A stretch of 40,739 bases of DNA from assembly GCA_026391655.1 (NCBI GenBank), contig JAPLDR010000134.1:1-40739 (forward strand). The letters are read 5' to 3'. The position numbers and the translations under genes are program-made. This document shows, in pieces, positions 25,858 through 36,166 of the stretch (position 1 is the first letter of the stretch; each line of letters starts with the position of its first letter). The stretch comes from Bacteroidia bacterium. GTDB lineage: Bacteria; Bacteroidota; Bacteroidia; Bacteroidales; Prolixibacteraceae. Below the pieces are notes generated by a model. The model had not been told where the DNA came from, searched no databases, and saw nothing but the letters and a program-made list of their open reading frames with translations.

Positions 25858-26937
25858 ATGCGAAAAGTAAAACTGATTCTTGAGGATGGAACAGTGTTGG
25901 AAGGAAAATCATTCGGCTATGAAAAGTCAGTTGCAGGAGAGGTGGTTTTCTATACCGCGATGACCGGATATCCCGAAAGTCTGACAGATCCGTCCTACAC
26001 GGGACAAATACTTGTTTCAACCTATCCGTTGATTGGAAATTATGGCGTACCTAAGGATCTGATGGAAAATGGAATACACAAACATTTTGAATCTAACAAA
26101 ATCCATATCACAGCGTTAGTCATTTCTGACTATTCGGTCGGCTTCAGTCATTGGAATGCAACGATGAGCCTGGGCGACTGGCTTAAATCACAGCATATTC
26201 CGGGCATCTACGATATCGACACGCGATTGCTCACCAAAATTCTCCGCGAAAAAGGTTCAATGCTCGGTAAAATTGAGTTCGAAGCTGAAGAGATCGAATT
26301 CTTTGATCCGAACCTTGTAAATCTTGTCGCGATTGCCAGCACTGACAATATTGAGACATACGGAGATGGTGAATACAAAATCGTATTGGTAGACTGTGGC
26401 GTAAAAAACAATATTATACGATGTCTCCTAAAAAGGAACACTACTGTAATCAGGGTTCCGTGGGATTATGATTTTACAGGACTCAAATATGACGGTCTCT
26501 TTCTGACCAACGGACCCGGTGACCCCGCCATGTGCGATATCACAGTCAAGTATATCCGTAAAGCAATAGAGCAGGAAAAACCTATTATGGGAATATGTCT
26601 TGGTAATCAGTTGCTTGGATTGGCTGCCGGTGCTGAAACCTACAAACTGAAATACGGTCATCGAAGTCATAATCAGCCGGTTTTGCTTCAAGGAACGAAC
26701 CGCTGTTTCATCACTTCGCAAAATCATGGTTTCGCTATTGCCGACGAAACGCTTCCCGAAGAATGGGAATCGTTGTTTATTAACGTGAATGACAATACCA
26801 ACGAAGGAATTCGCCACAAATCGAAACCGTTCTTCTCGACGCAATTCCATCCGGAAGCCTCTTCAGGCCCCGTAGATACCGAATTTCTGTTTGATGATTT
26901 TATAGAAAGTGTAAAAAATAATAAGTCAGATAAATGA
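25858..26937 (+). CDS. carA: Carbamoyl phosphate synthase, small (glutaminase) subunit (359 aa)
   Basis: The N-terminal CPSase domain (KLILEDGTVLEGKSFGYEKS, GYPESLTDPSYTGQI) is followed by a class I glutamine amidotransferase. The nucleophile cysteine is in GICLGNQLLGLAAG and the His/Glu pair in QFHPEASSGP. It releases ammonia from glutamine for CarB. The product, carbamoyl phosphate, feeds both arginine and pyrimidine synthesis. It overlaps carB by 4 bases (ATGA). Expression is probably set by the leader terminator and the argR-proximal operators. Confidence 0.97.
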   Translation: MRKVKLILEDGTVLEGKSFGYEKSVAGEVVFYTAMTGYPESLTDPSYTGQILVSTYPLIGNYGVPKDLMENGIHKHFESNKIHITALVISDYSVGFSHWNATMSLGDWLKSQHIPGIYDIDTRLLTKILREKGSMLGKIEFEAEEIEFFDPNLVNLVAIASTDNIETYGDGEYKIVLVDCGVKNNIIRCLLKRNTTVIRVPWDYDFTGLKYDGLFLTNGPGDPAMCDITVKYIRKAIEQEKPIMGICLGNQLLGLAAGAETYKLKYGHRSHNQPVLLQGTNRCFITSQNHGFAIADETLPEEWESLFINVNDNTNEGIRHKSKPFFSTQFHPEASSGPVDTEFLFDDFIESVKNNKSDK

Positions 26938-29900
26938 TCAATTCATCCATCAAAAAAGTAATCGTCCTCGGTTCGGGGGCATTAAAAATCGGTGAAGCAG
27001 GAGAATTTGATTATTCAGGTTCTCAGGCACTGAAAGCATTGAAAGAAGAGGGCGTCTATACGATCCTTATTAACCCGAATATAGCAACCATCCAGACTTC
27101 GGAAGAAATAGCTGATAAAATCTATTTCCTTCCGGTGACCGCCTATTTTGTTGAAAAAGTGATCGAAAAGGAAAACCCGGACGGGATTTTACTTGCATTT
27201 GGCGGACAAACTGCCCTCAACTGCGGAGTTGACCTTTTCAGACAAGGAATTTTGGAAAAACACAATATCAAAGTTGTTGGAACTCCGGTACAGTCCATCA
27301 TCAATACCGAAGACCGTCAGATTTTTTCGGATATTCTGCACGAAATCGATGTTCTTACCCCGAGAAGTGTGGCTTGTGATACAATCGAAAAAGCCAGAGT
27401 TGCTGCTCAGAAACTTGGTTTTCCATTGATTATCAGGGCCGCTTACACGCTTGGTGGATTAGGTTCAGGCTTTTGCGCGAACGAAGAAGAATTGAATAAA
27501 CTGGCTGCAAACGCTTTTAGTTATTCCCCTCAGATACTTGTCGAAGAATCGATTAAAGGATGGAAAGAAGTTGAATATGAAGTTGTTCGTGATATTTACG
27601 ACAATTGCATCACCGTTTGTAATATGGAGAACTTCGATCCGCTGGGAATTCATACAGGCGAGTCGATTGTTGTAGCACCATCACAAACCTTGTCGAACGA
27701 TGAATACCATAAATTACGCGCCCTTTCAATTAAAATTATTCGCAAAATCGGTGTGGTCGGAGAGTGTAATGTTCAGTTCGCACTTGATCCCAACTCCGAG
27801 GATTACCGCGTTATTGAAGTAAATGCACGTCTTTCAAGGTCTTCGGCTTTAGCCTCAAAAGCAACGGGTTACCCACTCGCCTTTGTTGCTGCAAAACTCG
27901 GCCTTGGATATGGTCTTCATGAACTTAAAAATTCTGTCACAAAAGTGACAACTGCTTGTTTCGAACCTGCCCTCGATTATGTGGTGGTTAAGATTCCAAG
28001 ATGGGATCTTAATAAATTCGTTGGTGTTTCGAAAACAATTGGTTCGAGCATGAAATCGGTTGGCGAAATTATGGCAATCGGACGATCCTTCGAAGAGGCT
28101 ATCCAAAAAGGAATTCGTATGGTTGGTGGCGGAATGCACGGCTTTGTGGGAAACCATGGCGAAATGGAGATTGACAATATAGATGAAGAGTTGAAAAATC
28201 CGACCGACCGTCGCATTTTTGCAATCGCTGAGGCAATGCACAAAGGTTATTCGGTCGACAAAATCTGGGAAATCACGCGAATTGACAAATGGTTTCTTCA
28301 GAAACTTCATAATATTTACGAGCTTCGCAATAAGCTGATTGGTTACAACACGCTCGAAGAATTACCCGTTGAATTACTGCAACTCGCTAAAAAACAAGGA
28401 TACTCAGATTTCCAGCTAGCCAGACTCGTTCTTAAAAGCAAAGATCGGTCAATAAACGGAGACAATCTGAAAGTCAGGGCATTTAGAAAAAATTTGGGAA
28501 TTGTTCCTTTTGTCAAACAGATCGATACGCTTGCCGGAGAGTATCCTGCAATGACCAACTACCTCTATATCACTTACAATGGTTCAGAGCATGACGTTGA
28601 ATTTCAACATGATAATAAATCAGTAATCGTTCTTGGTTCAGGCGCCTATCGTATCGGTTCTTCGGTCGAATTCGACTGGTGTTCGGTAAATGCGGTAAGC
28701 ACGATTCGCAAGGAGGGTTTCCGCTCCATCATGATCAACTACAATCCGGAAACCGTTTCGACCGACTACGACACTTGCGACAGGCTCTATTTTGATGAGT
28801 TGACACTTGAAAGGGTACTCGACATCTGCGATTTAGAACAACCATTAGGTACTGTACTTTCGATGGGAGGACAAATCCCCAACAATCTGGCCATGAGGCT
28901 TCATCAGCAAGGAGTTCCGATCTTGGGTACAACAGCTGAGAAAATTGACAACGCTGAAGACCGGAATAAATTTTCGGCAATGCTCGACCGTCTCGATGTA
29001 GATCAACCCCGCTGGAGCCAGCTCACCACTATCGAAGATATCAACCGGTTTGTTGATGAAGTAGGATTCCCTGTGTTGATCCGACCGTCTTATGTACTTT
29101 CGGGTGCTGCCATGAACGTGGTTTCGAACAAAGATCAGTTACACTATTTTCTGACGCTTGCGACCCGTGTTTCGAAAGAACATCCTGTTGTTGTTTCTGA
29201 ATTTATCGAAGATGCAAAAGAGATTGAGGTTGATGCAGTTGCAAAAGACGGTGAGATTGTTGCTTACGCGATCTCTGAACATGTCGAATTTGCCGGAGTA
29301 CATTCAGGAGATGCAACTATTGTTTTTCCACCTCAGAAACTTTATATCGAGACTATCCGACGGATTAAAAAAATATCACGAAAAATTGCCAAAGCACTCG
29401 AAATCACGGGGCCATTTAACATCCAGTATCTTGCCAAAGACAACGATATTAAAGTGATCGAATGTAACCTAAGGGCTTCACGCTCCTTCCCGTTTGTTTC
29501 CAAAGTTCTAAAAACAAATTTAATAGAAATAGCGACCAAAGCAATGCTGGACGTTCCTTTCCAAAAACCGGATAAGTCACTGTTCGAACTTGATTATGTA
29601 GGAGTTAAAGCACCGCAGTTTTCGTTTCACCGTCTTCTGAATGCCGATCCGGTAAGTGGTGTTGACATGGCTTCAACAGGCGAAGTAGCTTGTATTGGCG
29701 AAAATTTTTACGAAGCTTTGCTGAAATCTATGTTATCGGTCGGATACCGAATTCCGAAAAAGAATATTCTGATCTCTTCTGGACCAACTCGTGGGAAAGT
29801 CGAATTGCTCGAAAGTGCCCGGATGCTCAAAGAGCGAGGTTTTACGATCTATGCAACAGGCGGGACGCATAATTTCTTTCAGGAGAATGGTGTGGAAACC

Positions 29901-30161
29901 GAGCAGGTATTCTGGCCCGACGAAGACAAGCAGCCCAATACACTCGATCTGATCAAAAACCGAAAAGTGGAAATGGTTATCAATATCCCTAAAGATCATA
30001 CAACCAGGGAAATATCGAATGGATACAATATTCGGAGAAATGCAATCGATTTTAATATTCCATTGATTACCAATGCCAGAGTGGCCAGTGCATTTATTTA
30101 TGCCATCTGCAAACTCGAGATGGATGATATTTCGATTAAAGCATGGAATGAGTACAAGTAG
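26934..30161 (+). CDS. carB: Carbamoyl phosphate synthase, large subunit (1075 aa)
   Basis: Two homologous ATP-grasp synthetase halves are present; the first starts VIVLGSGALKIGEAGEFDYS and the second VIVLGSGAYRIGSSVEFDW at about residue 562. An oligomerisation region separates them. A C-terminal MGS-like allosteric domain (about 940-1075) contains LISSGPTRGKVELLESARML and ATGGTHNFF. It uses two ATP, bicarbonate and ammonia from CarA. The length is that of a complete bacterial CarB. The gene ends in a strong terminator, so carAB is a two-gene operon. Confidence 0.98.
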   Translation: MINSSIKKVIVLGSGALKIGEAGEFDYSGSQALKALKEEGVYTILINPNIATIQTSEEIADKIYFLPVTAYFVEKVIEKENPDGILLAFGGQTALNCGVDLFRQGILEKHNIKVVGTPVQSIINTEDRQIFSDILHEIDVLTPRSVACDTIEKARVAAQKLGFPLIIRAAYTLGGLGSGFCANEEELNKLAANAFSYSPQILVEESIKGWKEVEYEVVRDIYDNCITVCNMENFDPLGIHTGESIVVAPSQTLSNDEYHKLRALSIKIIRKIGVVGECNVQFALDPNSEDYRVIEVNARLSRSSALASKATGYPLAFVAAKLGLGYGLHELKNSVTKVTTACFEPALDYVVVKIPRWDLNKFVGVSKTIGSSMKSVGEIMAIGRSFEEAIQKGIRMVGGGMHGFVGNHGEMEIDNIDEELKNPTDRRIFAIAEAMHKGYSVDKIWEITRIDKWFLQKLHNIYELRNKLIGYNTLEELPVELLQLAKKQGYSDFQLARLVLKSKDRSINGDNLKVRAFRKNLGIVPFVKQIDTLAGEYPAMTNYLYITYNGSEHDVEFQHDNKSVIVLGSGAYRIGSSVEFDWCSVNAVSTIRKEGFRSIMINYNPETVSTDYDTCDRLYFDELTLERVLDICDLEQPLGTVLSMGGQIPNNLAMRLHQQGVPILGTTAEKIDNAEDRNKFSAMLDRLDVDQPRWSQLTTIEDINRFVDEVGFPVLIRPSYVLSGAAMNVVSNKDQLHYFLTLATRVSKEHPVVVSEFIEDAKEIEVDAVAKDGEIVAYAISEHVEFAGVHSGDATIVFPPQKLYIETIRRIKKISRKIAKALEITGPFNIQYLAKDNDIKVIECNLRASRSFPFVSKVLKTNLIEIATKAMLDVPFQKPDKSLFELDYVGVKAPQFSFHRLLNADPVSGVDMASTGEVACIGENFYEALLKSMLSVGYRIPKKNILISSGPTRGKVELLESARMLKERGFTIYATGGTHNFFQENGVETEQVFWPDEDKQPNTLDLIKNRKVEMVINIPKDHTTREISNGYNIRRNAIDFNIPLITNARVASAFIYAICKLEMDDISIKAWNEYK

Positions 30162-30219
30162 CTAATAACTACATTGGAAATAAAGGAAGCAATTTTTACA
30201 CCACCGGACTTTCAAAATC

Positions 30220-30257
30220 AAAAAAAGAGGATGTTGATGCTGACCTCCTCTTTTTTT
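30220..30257 (+). terminator. Intrinsic terminator after carAB
   Basis: AAAAAAAGAGGA and TCCTCTTTTTTT are exact reverse complements (12 bp) with a 14-base loop. The A and T runs make it probably bidirectional. Confidence 0.85.
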
Positions 30258-30318
30258 GTGGTAACAGTACTGCGTCGAACAAAAGGATTTTTTACATGTT
30301 ATATTCTAAAACTTTCAA

Positions 30319-31722
30319 ATGAAGATTCTGCTTACCGGAGCTACAGGATATATTGCGCAGCGACTTTTACCTATTTTGTTACAAAATGGTCACGTAGTAG
30401 TTTGTTGTGTCCGTGATAAATCGAGATTTAATTTCGAGAGATATTCCTGGCTCAACCTGACTGTGATTGAAACCAATTTCCTCGACGAACAAACCTTGAA
30501 TCAGATTCCCGAAGATATTGATGCTGCTTATTACCTGATCCATTCAATGTCAACCAGTATCGGTGATTTTGCCGAAATGGAAGATGTTTCAGCCCGGAAT
30601 TTCAGATCCCGGATCGAACAAACCCATGCAAGACAAGTTATCTACCTGAGCGGAATAACGAATGAAAAGAAACTATCTAAACACCTGAATTCCCGAAAGA
30701 ATGTCGAAGAGATTTTAAAATCAAACAAATACGCGCTCACGACACTTAAAGCCGGAATTATTATCGGCTCAGGAAGCGCCTCCTTTGAAATTATCCGTGA
30801 TCTGGTTGAGAAACTCCCGCTGATCATTGCTCCACGATGGCTTAATACACGCTCCCAGCCGATTGCTATCAGGAATGTGGTCGACTACCTGGTGGGGGTA
30901 CTCAACAACAAACCGACCTATAACAACAGCTATGATATCGGCGGTCCGGAAATTTTGACTTATAAAGAGATGCTGTTACGCTTTGCCAAAGTTAGGGGCT
31001 TGAAACGAAGGGTATGGGTAATACCGGTTATGACACCGCGGTTATCCTCCTATTGGCTATATTTCGTCACATCCACCTCCTATTCCCTGGCTATGCATCT
31101 CGTTAATAGTATGAAAGTGGAAATTATCTGTAATGAAAACCGGCTAATTGATCTGATCAGTGGAATTCATTTGATTGGATACGATAAAGCCATAAAACTC
31201 GCTTTCGGTAAAATCGAACAGAACCAGGTTGCGTCGAGCTGGAAGGATGCTCTTACGAGTATTACGCTTAACAAAGGAATATTGCACCACATACAAGTTC
31301 CAGTAAATGGCTGTTATACAGATATTAGAAAGATGAAAATCGAAAATATTGACCGTGTTTTGGGAAATATTTGGTCTATAGGCGGAACAAATGGATGGTT
31401 CTACGGTAATTGGTTCAAATTGTTCGGAGGTGTGGGATTACGTCGCGGCCGAAAAAATCCAACAGAATTATTCGCAGGCGATTCTCTTGACTTCTGGCGC
31501 GTTTTGCTGGCTTCCAAAGAGGAGAAAAGGTTGCTTCTTTACGCCGAAATGAAACTCCCGGGTGAAGCCTGGCTTGAATTTAAAATAACGAAAGACAATG
31601 AATTGATACAGACGGCAACGTTCAGACCTTTAGGTATTTGGGGCCGCAATTACTGGTATGCAGTTCTTCCATTTCATGGGTTTATTTTTAAAGGTATGAT
31701 CAACAGCATCGCTAAATCTTAA
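30319..31722 (+). CDS. SDR/NmrA-like NAD(P)-binding protein with C-terminal DUF2867 (467 aa)
   Basis: The N-terminus MKILLTGATGYIAQRLLPIL is a Rossmann nucleotide-binding motif of the atypical SDR kind. ALTTLKAGIIIGSGSASFEI and YDIGGPEILTYKEML complete that domain by about residue 290. The C-terminal ~150 residues, with WFYGNWFKLFGGVGLRRGR and LLYAEMKLPGEAWLEFKI, match DUF2867. The combination is common in Bacteroidota and Actinobacteria, but the substrate is unknown. The gene stands alone between the carAB terminator and the EEP gene. Confidence 0.88.
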   Translation: MKILLTGATGYIAQRLLPILLQNGHVVVCCVRDKSRFNFERYSWLNLTVIETNFLDEQTLNQIPEDIDAAYYLIHSMSTSIGDFAEMEDVSARNFRSRIEQTHARQVIYLSGITNEKKLSKHLNSRKNVEEILKSNKYALTTLKAGIIIGSGSASFEIIRDLVEKLPLIIAPRWLNTRSQPIAIRNVVDYLVGVLNNKPTYNNSYDIGGPEILTYKEMLLRFAKVRGLKRRVWVIPVMTPRLSSYWLYFVTSTSYSLAMHLVNSMKVEIICNENRLIDLISGIHLIGYDKAIKLAFGKIEQNQVASSWKDALTSITLNKGILHHIQVPVNGCYTDIRKMKIENIDRVLGNIWSIGGTNGWFYGNWFKLFGGVGLRRGRKNPTELFAGDSLDFWRVLLASKEEKRLLLYAEMKLPGEAWLEFKITKDNELIQTATFRPLGIWGRNYWYAVLPFHGFIFKGMINSIAKS

Positions 31723-31782
31723 GATTCTTAACTTTACGTTTTTAAAAAACAGTCATCCACTTTTTCAACCAAACAAATAAAA

Positions 31783-32589
31783 ATGAGACTTCTAAAGTGT
31801 ACGATCCTTCTTTTTATTGTATTTTCATTGGCACGTACAAAAAGCGCTGAAAGTCAAAATATTTATCCGTCCGCAATCTCTGATTATCATTACGCGAAAC
31901 CGAATGAAGGTAACTTTCGGATAATGACTTACAACGTTCGAAACTGTCTGGGAATGGACGAAAAAACTGATTACGATCGTGTTGCCACAGTTATCGAAGC
32001 TGTCAATCCTGATGTGGTTGCTTTACAGGAGCTCGATAGTGTCACAACACGCAGCAATCGAGTGGACGTATTGAAATTGTTGGCTGAAAAATGCGGGATG
32101 AAATATATCTATGGTGCTTCAATTCCTTATCGCGGAGGCAAATACGGTATTGGTATTCTATCAAAAGACAAGCCTATGAGTACCTCATTTTTCTCGCTGC
32201 CGGGAAGAGAAGAAAAAAGAGGCCTGCTGATGGCCGAATTCAAAAACTATATCTTTTTATGTTCCCATTTTTCACTGACTGAGGCCGACAGAGTTGCTTC
32301 GGTTCAGATAATCAACCAAAAAGGGACGGAATTTAACAAAAGAGTTTTCCTGGCAGGCGATCTGAATGCCGCTCCAAAATCAGAAGCAATTAACTCATTA
32401 TCTGAATATTGGATCAATATAAGTGGGGAACAACCCACTTTTCCATCATCCGGACCAAAAGAATGTATCGATTATATTTGGGGAATTAAATGCTGCAACT
32501 TTTCCTATAATATTATAAAACAAGTTGTTGTTCCCGAAAAGACAGCCTCTGATCATCGTCCTGTTTTCGTCGATATAAGTTTTGAATGA
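31783..32589 (+). CDS. Secreted endonuclease/exonuclease/phosphatase-family protein (268 aa)
   Basis: A signal peptide covers about residues 1-22 (LLKCTILLFIVFSLARTKSA). The EEP fold follows with RIMTYNVRNC, VVALQELDSV, the catalytic AGDLNAAPKS and the terminal SDHRPVFVD. Family members cleave phosphodiesters in DNA, lipids or sugar phosphates, and secreted small ones are often phospholipase- or sphingomyelinase-like. The catalytic residues are intact, so activity is expected in the periplasm or outside. The substrate cannot be told. Confidence 0.92.
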   Translation: MRLLKCTILLFIVFSLARTKSAESQNIYPSAISDYHYAKPNEGNFRIMTYNVRNCLGMDEKTDYDRVATVIEAVNPDVVALQELDSVTTRSNRVDVLKLLAEKCGMKYIYGASIPYRGGKYGIGILSKDKPMSTSFFSLPGREEKRGLLMAEFKNYIFLCSHFSLTEADRVASVQIINQKGTEFNKRVFLAGDLNAAPKSEAINSLSEYWINISGEQPTFPSSGPKECIDYIWGIKCCNFSYNIIKQVVVPEKTASDHRPVFVDISFE

Positions 32590-32710
32590 ATTACAAATTC
32601 CGAGGTCGGGTTTTGTCCTATTTCAATTTTTTTCATTTTTTTCTATTTTGCTATCATTCTATGTAATATTTTAACCAATTTCGTGACATATTTAATCAAA
32701 TTGACCCTGA

Positions 32711-33700
32711 ATGTTTTTAGAAAAGGTATATGAAGGTAAAAACGATATTGGACGGTGGATTGCTGTAATTGTAATCCTCCTGATTATTACACAATTCGTT
32801 GGCGGATTACCTCTTGGAATAATGATTTTTCTGAAAATGTCGGATAATCCTGATCTTGAGCCCGACCCCGAAAATCTGATGGATCTTTCGGCATACGATA
32901 TCTCACCGATCACGGGATTAGCATTGATGATCATTCCATTTGCATTAGGGCTTATTACATTGCTACTTCTGATGAAACCCATTCACGAAAGGCCAATGCT
33001 TTCGGTGATTACTGGGAATTCATCCTTCCGGTGGAAAAAGTTTTTCTGGGGTGCCGGTGTTTGGTTTCTTTTACTTTCTGCTTATACCTTTTTTGCCTCA
33101 GTTACCGGCATTCAGAAGATTGAACTTCAGTTTGATCCATCCACAATCTACGCGCTGGCCGTAGTCTCTGTGCTGCTTCTGCCGTTTCAGACCGGATTCG
33201 AAGAGGTACTTTTCAGGGGATATCTGATGCAAGGATTTGCCAAAATATTCAAATACAGGTGGATACCACTTATTATTTCAGCTCTTATTTTTGGATCACT
33301 CCATTTTTTCAATCCGGAAGTTAAGGAATACGGGGCATTGATCACTATGCCGCAATACATCTGGTTCGGAGTTTTCTTTGGAATTTGTACATTGATGGAG
33401 GAAGGCCTCGAATTAGCCTGGGGAGTTCATGCAATCAATAATATATTTTTATCAATATTTTTCACACAGGATTCAAGTGCCCTGCAAACACCTGCACTCT
33501 ACCGGATTACAGATTTTAATCCACTGTTCGATTTAATTGCGCTGGTCATCCTTTCGGTGATATTTATCTTTATTGCCCGTCAGAAGTTTAAATGGCCCAA
33601 ATGGCATTATTTACTGGCGACAATCGATAAGCCTGATCCCACGGAAGATGAACTTTCGGAATTTATTGAAGATGAATATGATGAATACAAAGAGAAATAA
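32711..33700 (+). CDS. CPBP-family intramembrane metalloprotease (329 aa)
   Basis: Eight or so membrane segments are visible. The ABI/CAAX-protease motifs are intact: FEEVLFRGYL (EExxxR), FGSLHFFNP (His) and WGVHAINNI (HxxxN). The C-terminal tail is acidic (DELSEFIEDEYDEYKE). Such enzymes cut within the membrane, with roles in bacteriocin immunity or peptide processing. The gene lies 20 bases before the ABC ATPase gene, so it may process or export together with that transporter. This link is inference. Confidence 0.92.
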   Translation: MFLEKVYEGKNDIGRWIAVIVILLIITQFVGGLPLGIMIFLKMSDNPDLEPDPENLMDLSAYDISPITGLALMIIPFALGLITLLLLMKPIHERPMLSVITGNSSFRWKKFFWGAGVWFLLLSAYTFFASVTGIQKIELQFDPSTIYALAVVSVLLLPFQTGFEEVLFRGYLMQGFAKIFKYRWIPLIISALIFGSLHFFNPEVKEYGALITMPQYIWFGVFFGICTLMEEGLELAWGVHAINNIFLSIFFTQDSSALQTPALYRITDFNPLFDLIALVILSVIFIFIARQKFKWPKWHYLLATIDKPDPTEDELSEFIEDEYDEYKEK

Positions 33701-33720
33701 TTATTAAACCTCTAGCAACA

Positions 33721-34638
33721 ATGGAATTATTTTCAGCAAAAGAAGTCTCAAAAACCTTTGCCAATCATCAGGCATTGACTAATGTTTCGATCTCGGTCGA
33801 GGAGGGAACCATTTTCGGGTTACTCGGACCAAACGGAGCTGGTAAAACTACACTTATCCGGATCATTAACCTGATTACCGGACCCGATAGCGGTTCGATA
33901 TGGTTAAATGGCCGACCCATGAAAGCTGAAGACACTGAACAGATCGGCTATCTTCCCGAAGAATGAGGTCTGTACAAAAAGATGAAAGTTGGTGAGCAGG
34001 CACTTTATCTTGGTCAACTGAAAGGATTGTCGCGACGCGATGCAATGAAGGAACTCAAAATTTGGTTCGAGAAGTTAGAGATTACTGCGTGGTGGGACAA
34101 AAAAGTGATGGAGTTATCGAAAGGGATGCAGCAAAAAGTTCAGTTTATTTGTACGGTACTTCACAAACCGCGGTTACTGATTTTCGACGAGCCTTTCAGC
34201 GGATTCGATCCGATTAATGCCGATATTATTACGCGTGAGATCCTCCAGATGAAAAAAGAGGGAACCACAATAATTTTCTCGACGCACAACATGGAATCGG
34301 TTGAGAAGCTCTGCGACCATATCGCCTTGATTGACAAGTCTAAAAAAATTCTTGACGGACCAACACAACAGATCAGGGAAAAATACAAATCGAACATTTA
34401 TAACATTGCTTATCGTGGAGAACTTGACGTTCAAGGCCATGTTCTTGCCGGAAAGTACAATATTCTAAGCAACGAGCAAAATGAAAATGGGAACACCCTG
34501 AGTATCCAGTACCTCGACGGCAGCAATTCAAGAGAACTCATCAAAGATCTTATAGACCATGTCGAGATTGTTTCGTTCAACGAAGTTATTCCAAGCATGA
34601 ACGAGGTATTTATTAAAGTTGTCAAACAAAACTCCTAA
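33721..34638 (+). pseudogene. ABC transporter ATPase interrupted by an in-frame TGA
   Basis: The first 81 codons carry Walker A (LLGPNGAGKTTLIR) and end YLPEE at TGA (33964-33966). The same frame goes on with GLYKKMKVGEQALYLGQLKG, then the signature LSKGMQQKVQF, Walker B LLIFDEPFSGFDP and the H-loop STHN, to a normal end at 305 residues. The usual family wording is PEERGLY, so one C-to-T change (CGA to TGA) explains the break. An ATG follows at 33982. As split proteins, neither piece would be a working ATPase. Genuine mutation, readthrough and sequence error are all open. It is a NatA-type partner of the permease that follows 11 bases later. Confidence 0.85.
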
Positions 34639-34649
34639 AAAACAAAACC

Positions 34650-35987
34650 ATGCATAAGATTGTACTCATTATCCGAAGAGAATATACGACGCGCGTTCAG
34701 AAAAAGTCGTTTATTATTTTGACTTTGCTCATGCCGATTCTGATGTCGGCCTTAATGATTCTTCCCAGTTATTTCATGTCAATGGACGACGAAAAGAGCC
34801 GGACTGTTGCCGTGTATGATGGCTCATCGGTCTTACTCGGCAGACTTGAAAGCACTGAATTCACAAAATTTAAGTTTATCCCCAAAGAGGAATACGTAAA
34901 GCTAAAGGACAGAATACAAAATTCTGATTATTACGCACTTTTAGTTATTGCCCCTAATTTTTTGACGACCAATACTGTTCAGGTATTATCAGGAAGCAAT
35001 ATCACGTGGGATCTGAAATCTCAGATTAAAGATAAAATCCAGTCAGTAATCGAAAAAGATAAGATGGCTGAAGTGGTCCGGCAGACTGGAATACCTGATC
35101 TTGAGAAAAGAATTAAAGCAACCCGAACCCAAATTAATATTGATACAATAAAATTAGGTGAAGGAGGTCAAGCCAAAAAAAGCTCTACTGAGATCGGAAT
35201 GATTCTCGGTTATGTGTTTGGATTTATGATTTATATGTTCATCTTGATTTATGGCACAATGGTGATGCATGGGGTGATGGAAGAGAAGCAAAGTCGTATT
35301 GTTGAGGTGATCATATCAAGTGTTAAGCCATTTCAGTTAATGATGGGAAAAATTGTTGGTATCGCTATGGTCGGACTGACGCAGTTGGCAATTTGGGTCA
35401 TTCTTGGAACAGCTATACTTTCAGTTTCGAAAAGCTTTTATCCCGGCAATGACAGGGCTCAGCAAATACAGAATGTGATGGCTCAGAATCAGGACGCAGC
35501 ACAACAGGTTGCTGCACCTCAAAAGGATAAGATGCAGGAAGTGTTTGCGATGATCGACACTATTAATTTTCCCAAGATCATCTGTTGTTTTATCTTCTTT
35601 TTTATCGGAGGATACCTGCTTTACAGCTCGATGTTTGCTTCTGTAGGCTCTGCCGTCGATGCACAGGAAGATGCGCAACAGTTTATGTTCCCGATTATGT
35701 TGCCGATTATCCTTGCTATTATGGTGATGATGAGTGCCATTAAAAACCCTGAAGGGCCAATCGCCTTTTGGTTTAGTATGATTCCGTTCACTTCGCCGGT
35801 TGTGATGATGGCCCGAATACCATTCGGAGTTCCGGACTGGCAATTAGCCCTTTCAATGTTCATATTAGTGGCATCTTTTGTCGGAATGGTTTGGGTAGCC
35901 GGGAAAATTTATAGAACCGGTATTCTCATGTACGGCAAAAAACCTTCGTGGAAAGAACTTGGGAAGTGGCTGATGTACAAATCGTAA
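34650..35987 (+). CDS. ABC-2-type transporter permease, NatB-like (445 aa)
   Basis: An N-terminal membrane helix (about residues 22-42, LTLLMPILMSALMILPSYF) is followed by a ~150-residue extracytoplasmic domain. Five further membrane segments lie between residues ~185 and ~430. MEEKQSRIVEVIISSVKPFQ is the characteristic ABC-2 motif. The protein should form an exporter with the ATPase encoded just upstream, possibly for sodium or a lipid-like substrate. The partner ATPase gene has a premature stop, so the exporter may be inactive in this strain. Confidence 0.9.
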   Translation: MHKIVLIIRREYTTRVQKKSFIILTLLMPILMSALMILPSYFMSMDDEKSRTVAVYDGSSVLLGRLESTEFTKFKFIPKEEYVKLKDRIQNSDYYALLVIAPNFLTTNTVQVLSGSNITWDLKSQIKDKIQSVIEKDKMAEVVRQTGIPDLEKRIKATRTQINIDTIKLGEGGQAKKSSTEIGMILGYVFGFMIYMFILIYGTMVMHGVMEEKQSRIVEVIISSVKPFQLMMGKIVGIAMVGLTQLAIWVILGTAILSVSKSFYPGNDRAQQIQNVMAQNQDAAQQVAAPQKDKMQEVFAMIDTINFPKIICCFIFFFIGGYLLYSSMFASVGSAVDAQEDAQQFMFPIMLPIILAIMVMMSAIKNPEGPIAFWFSMIPFTSPVVMMARIPFGVPDWQLALSMFILVASFVGMVWVAGKIYRTGILMYGKKPSWKELGKWLMYKS

Positions 35988-36035
35988 TATGAAAAGAAAT
36001 AAGTTGAAATACAAGGGAATAACTTGAAATAACGG

Positions 36036-36069
36036 AAGGCAGGGACTTTGAGAAGTTACCTGCCTTTTT
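36036..36069 (+). terminator. Intrinsic terminator after the ABC transporter genes
   Basis: AAGGCAGG pairs with CCTGCCTT around a 15-base loop and is followed by TTT. It separates the transporter operon from the Ppx/GppA gene. Confidence 0.8.
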
Positions 36070-36166
36070 AAAAATAAGTCAAATCTCTCTTTACAAAATC
36101 GAAAAATCAAATTAAAACCAATCACTTTCTTTCATACCTTACACCTAAAATCAAAATAATTCAGCC

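Noticed and set aside
33964-33966. TGA in the ABC ATPase gene as a selenocysteine codon
   Set aside because: The position is an arginine in the family, not a redox cysteine, and no SECIS-like hairpin is evident just downstream.
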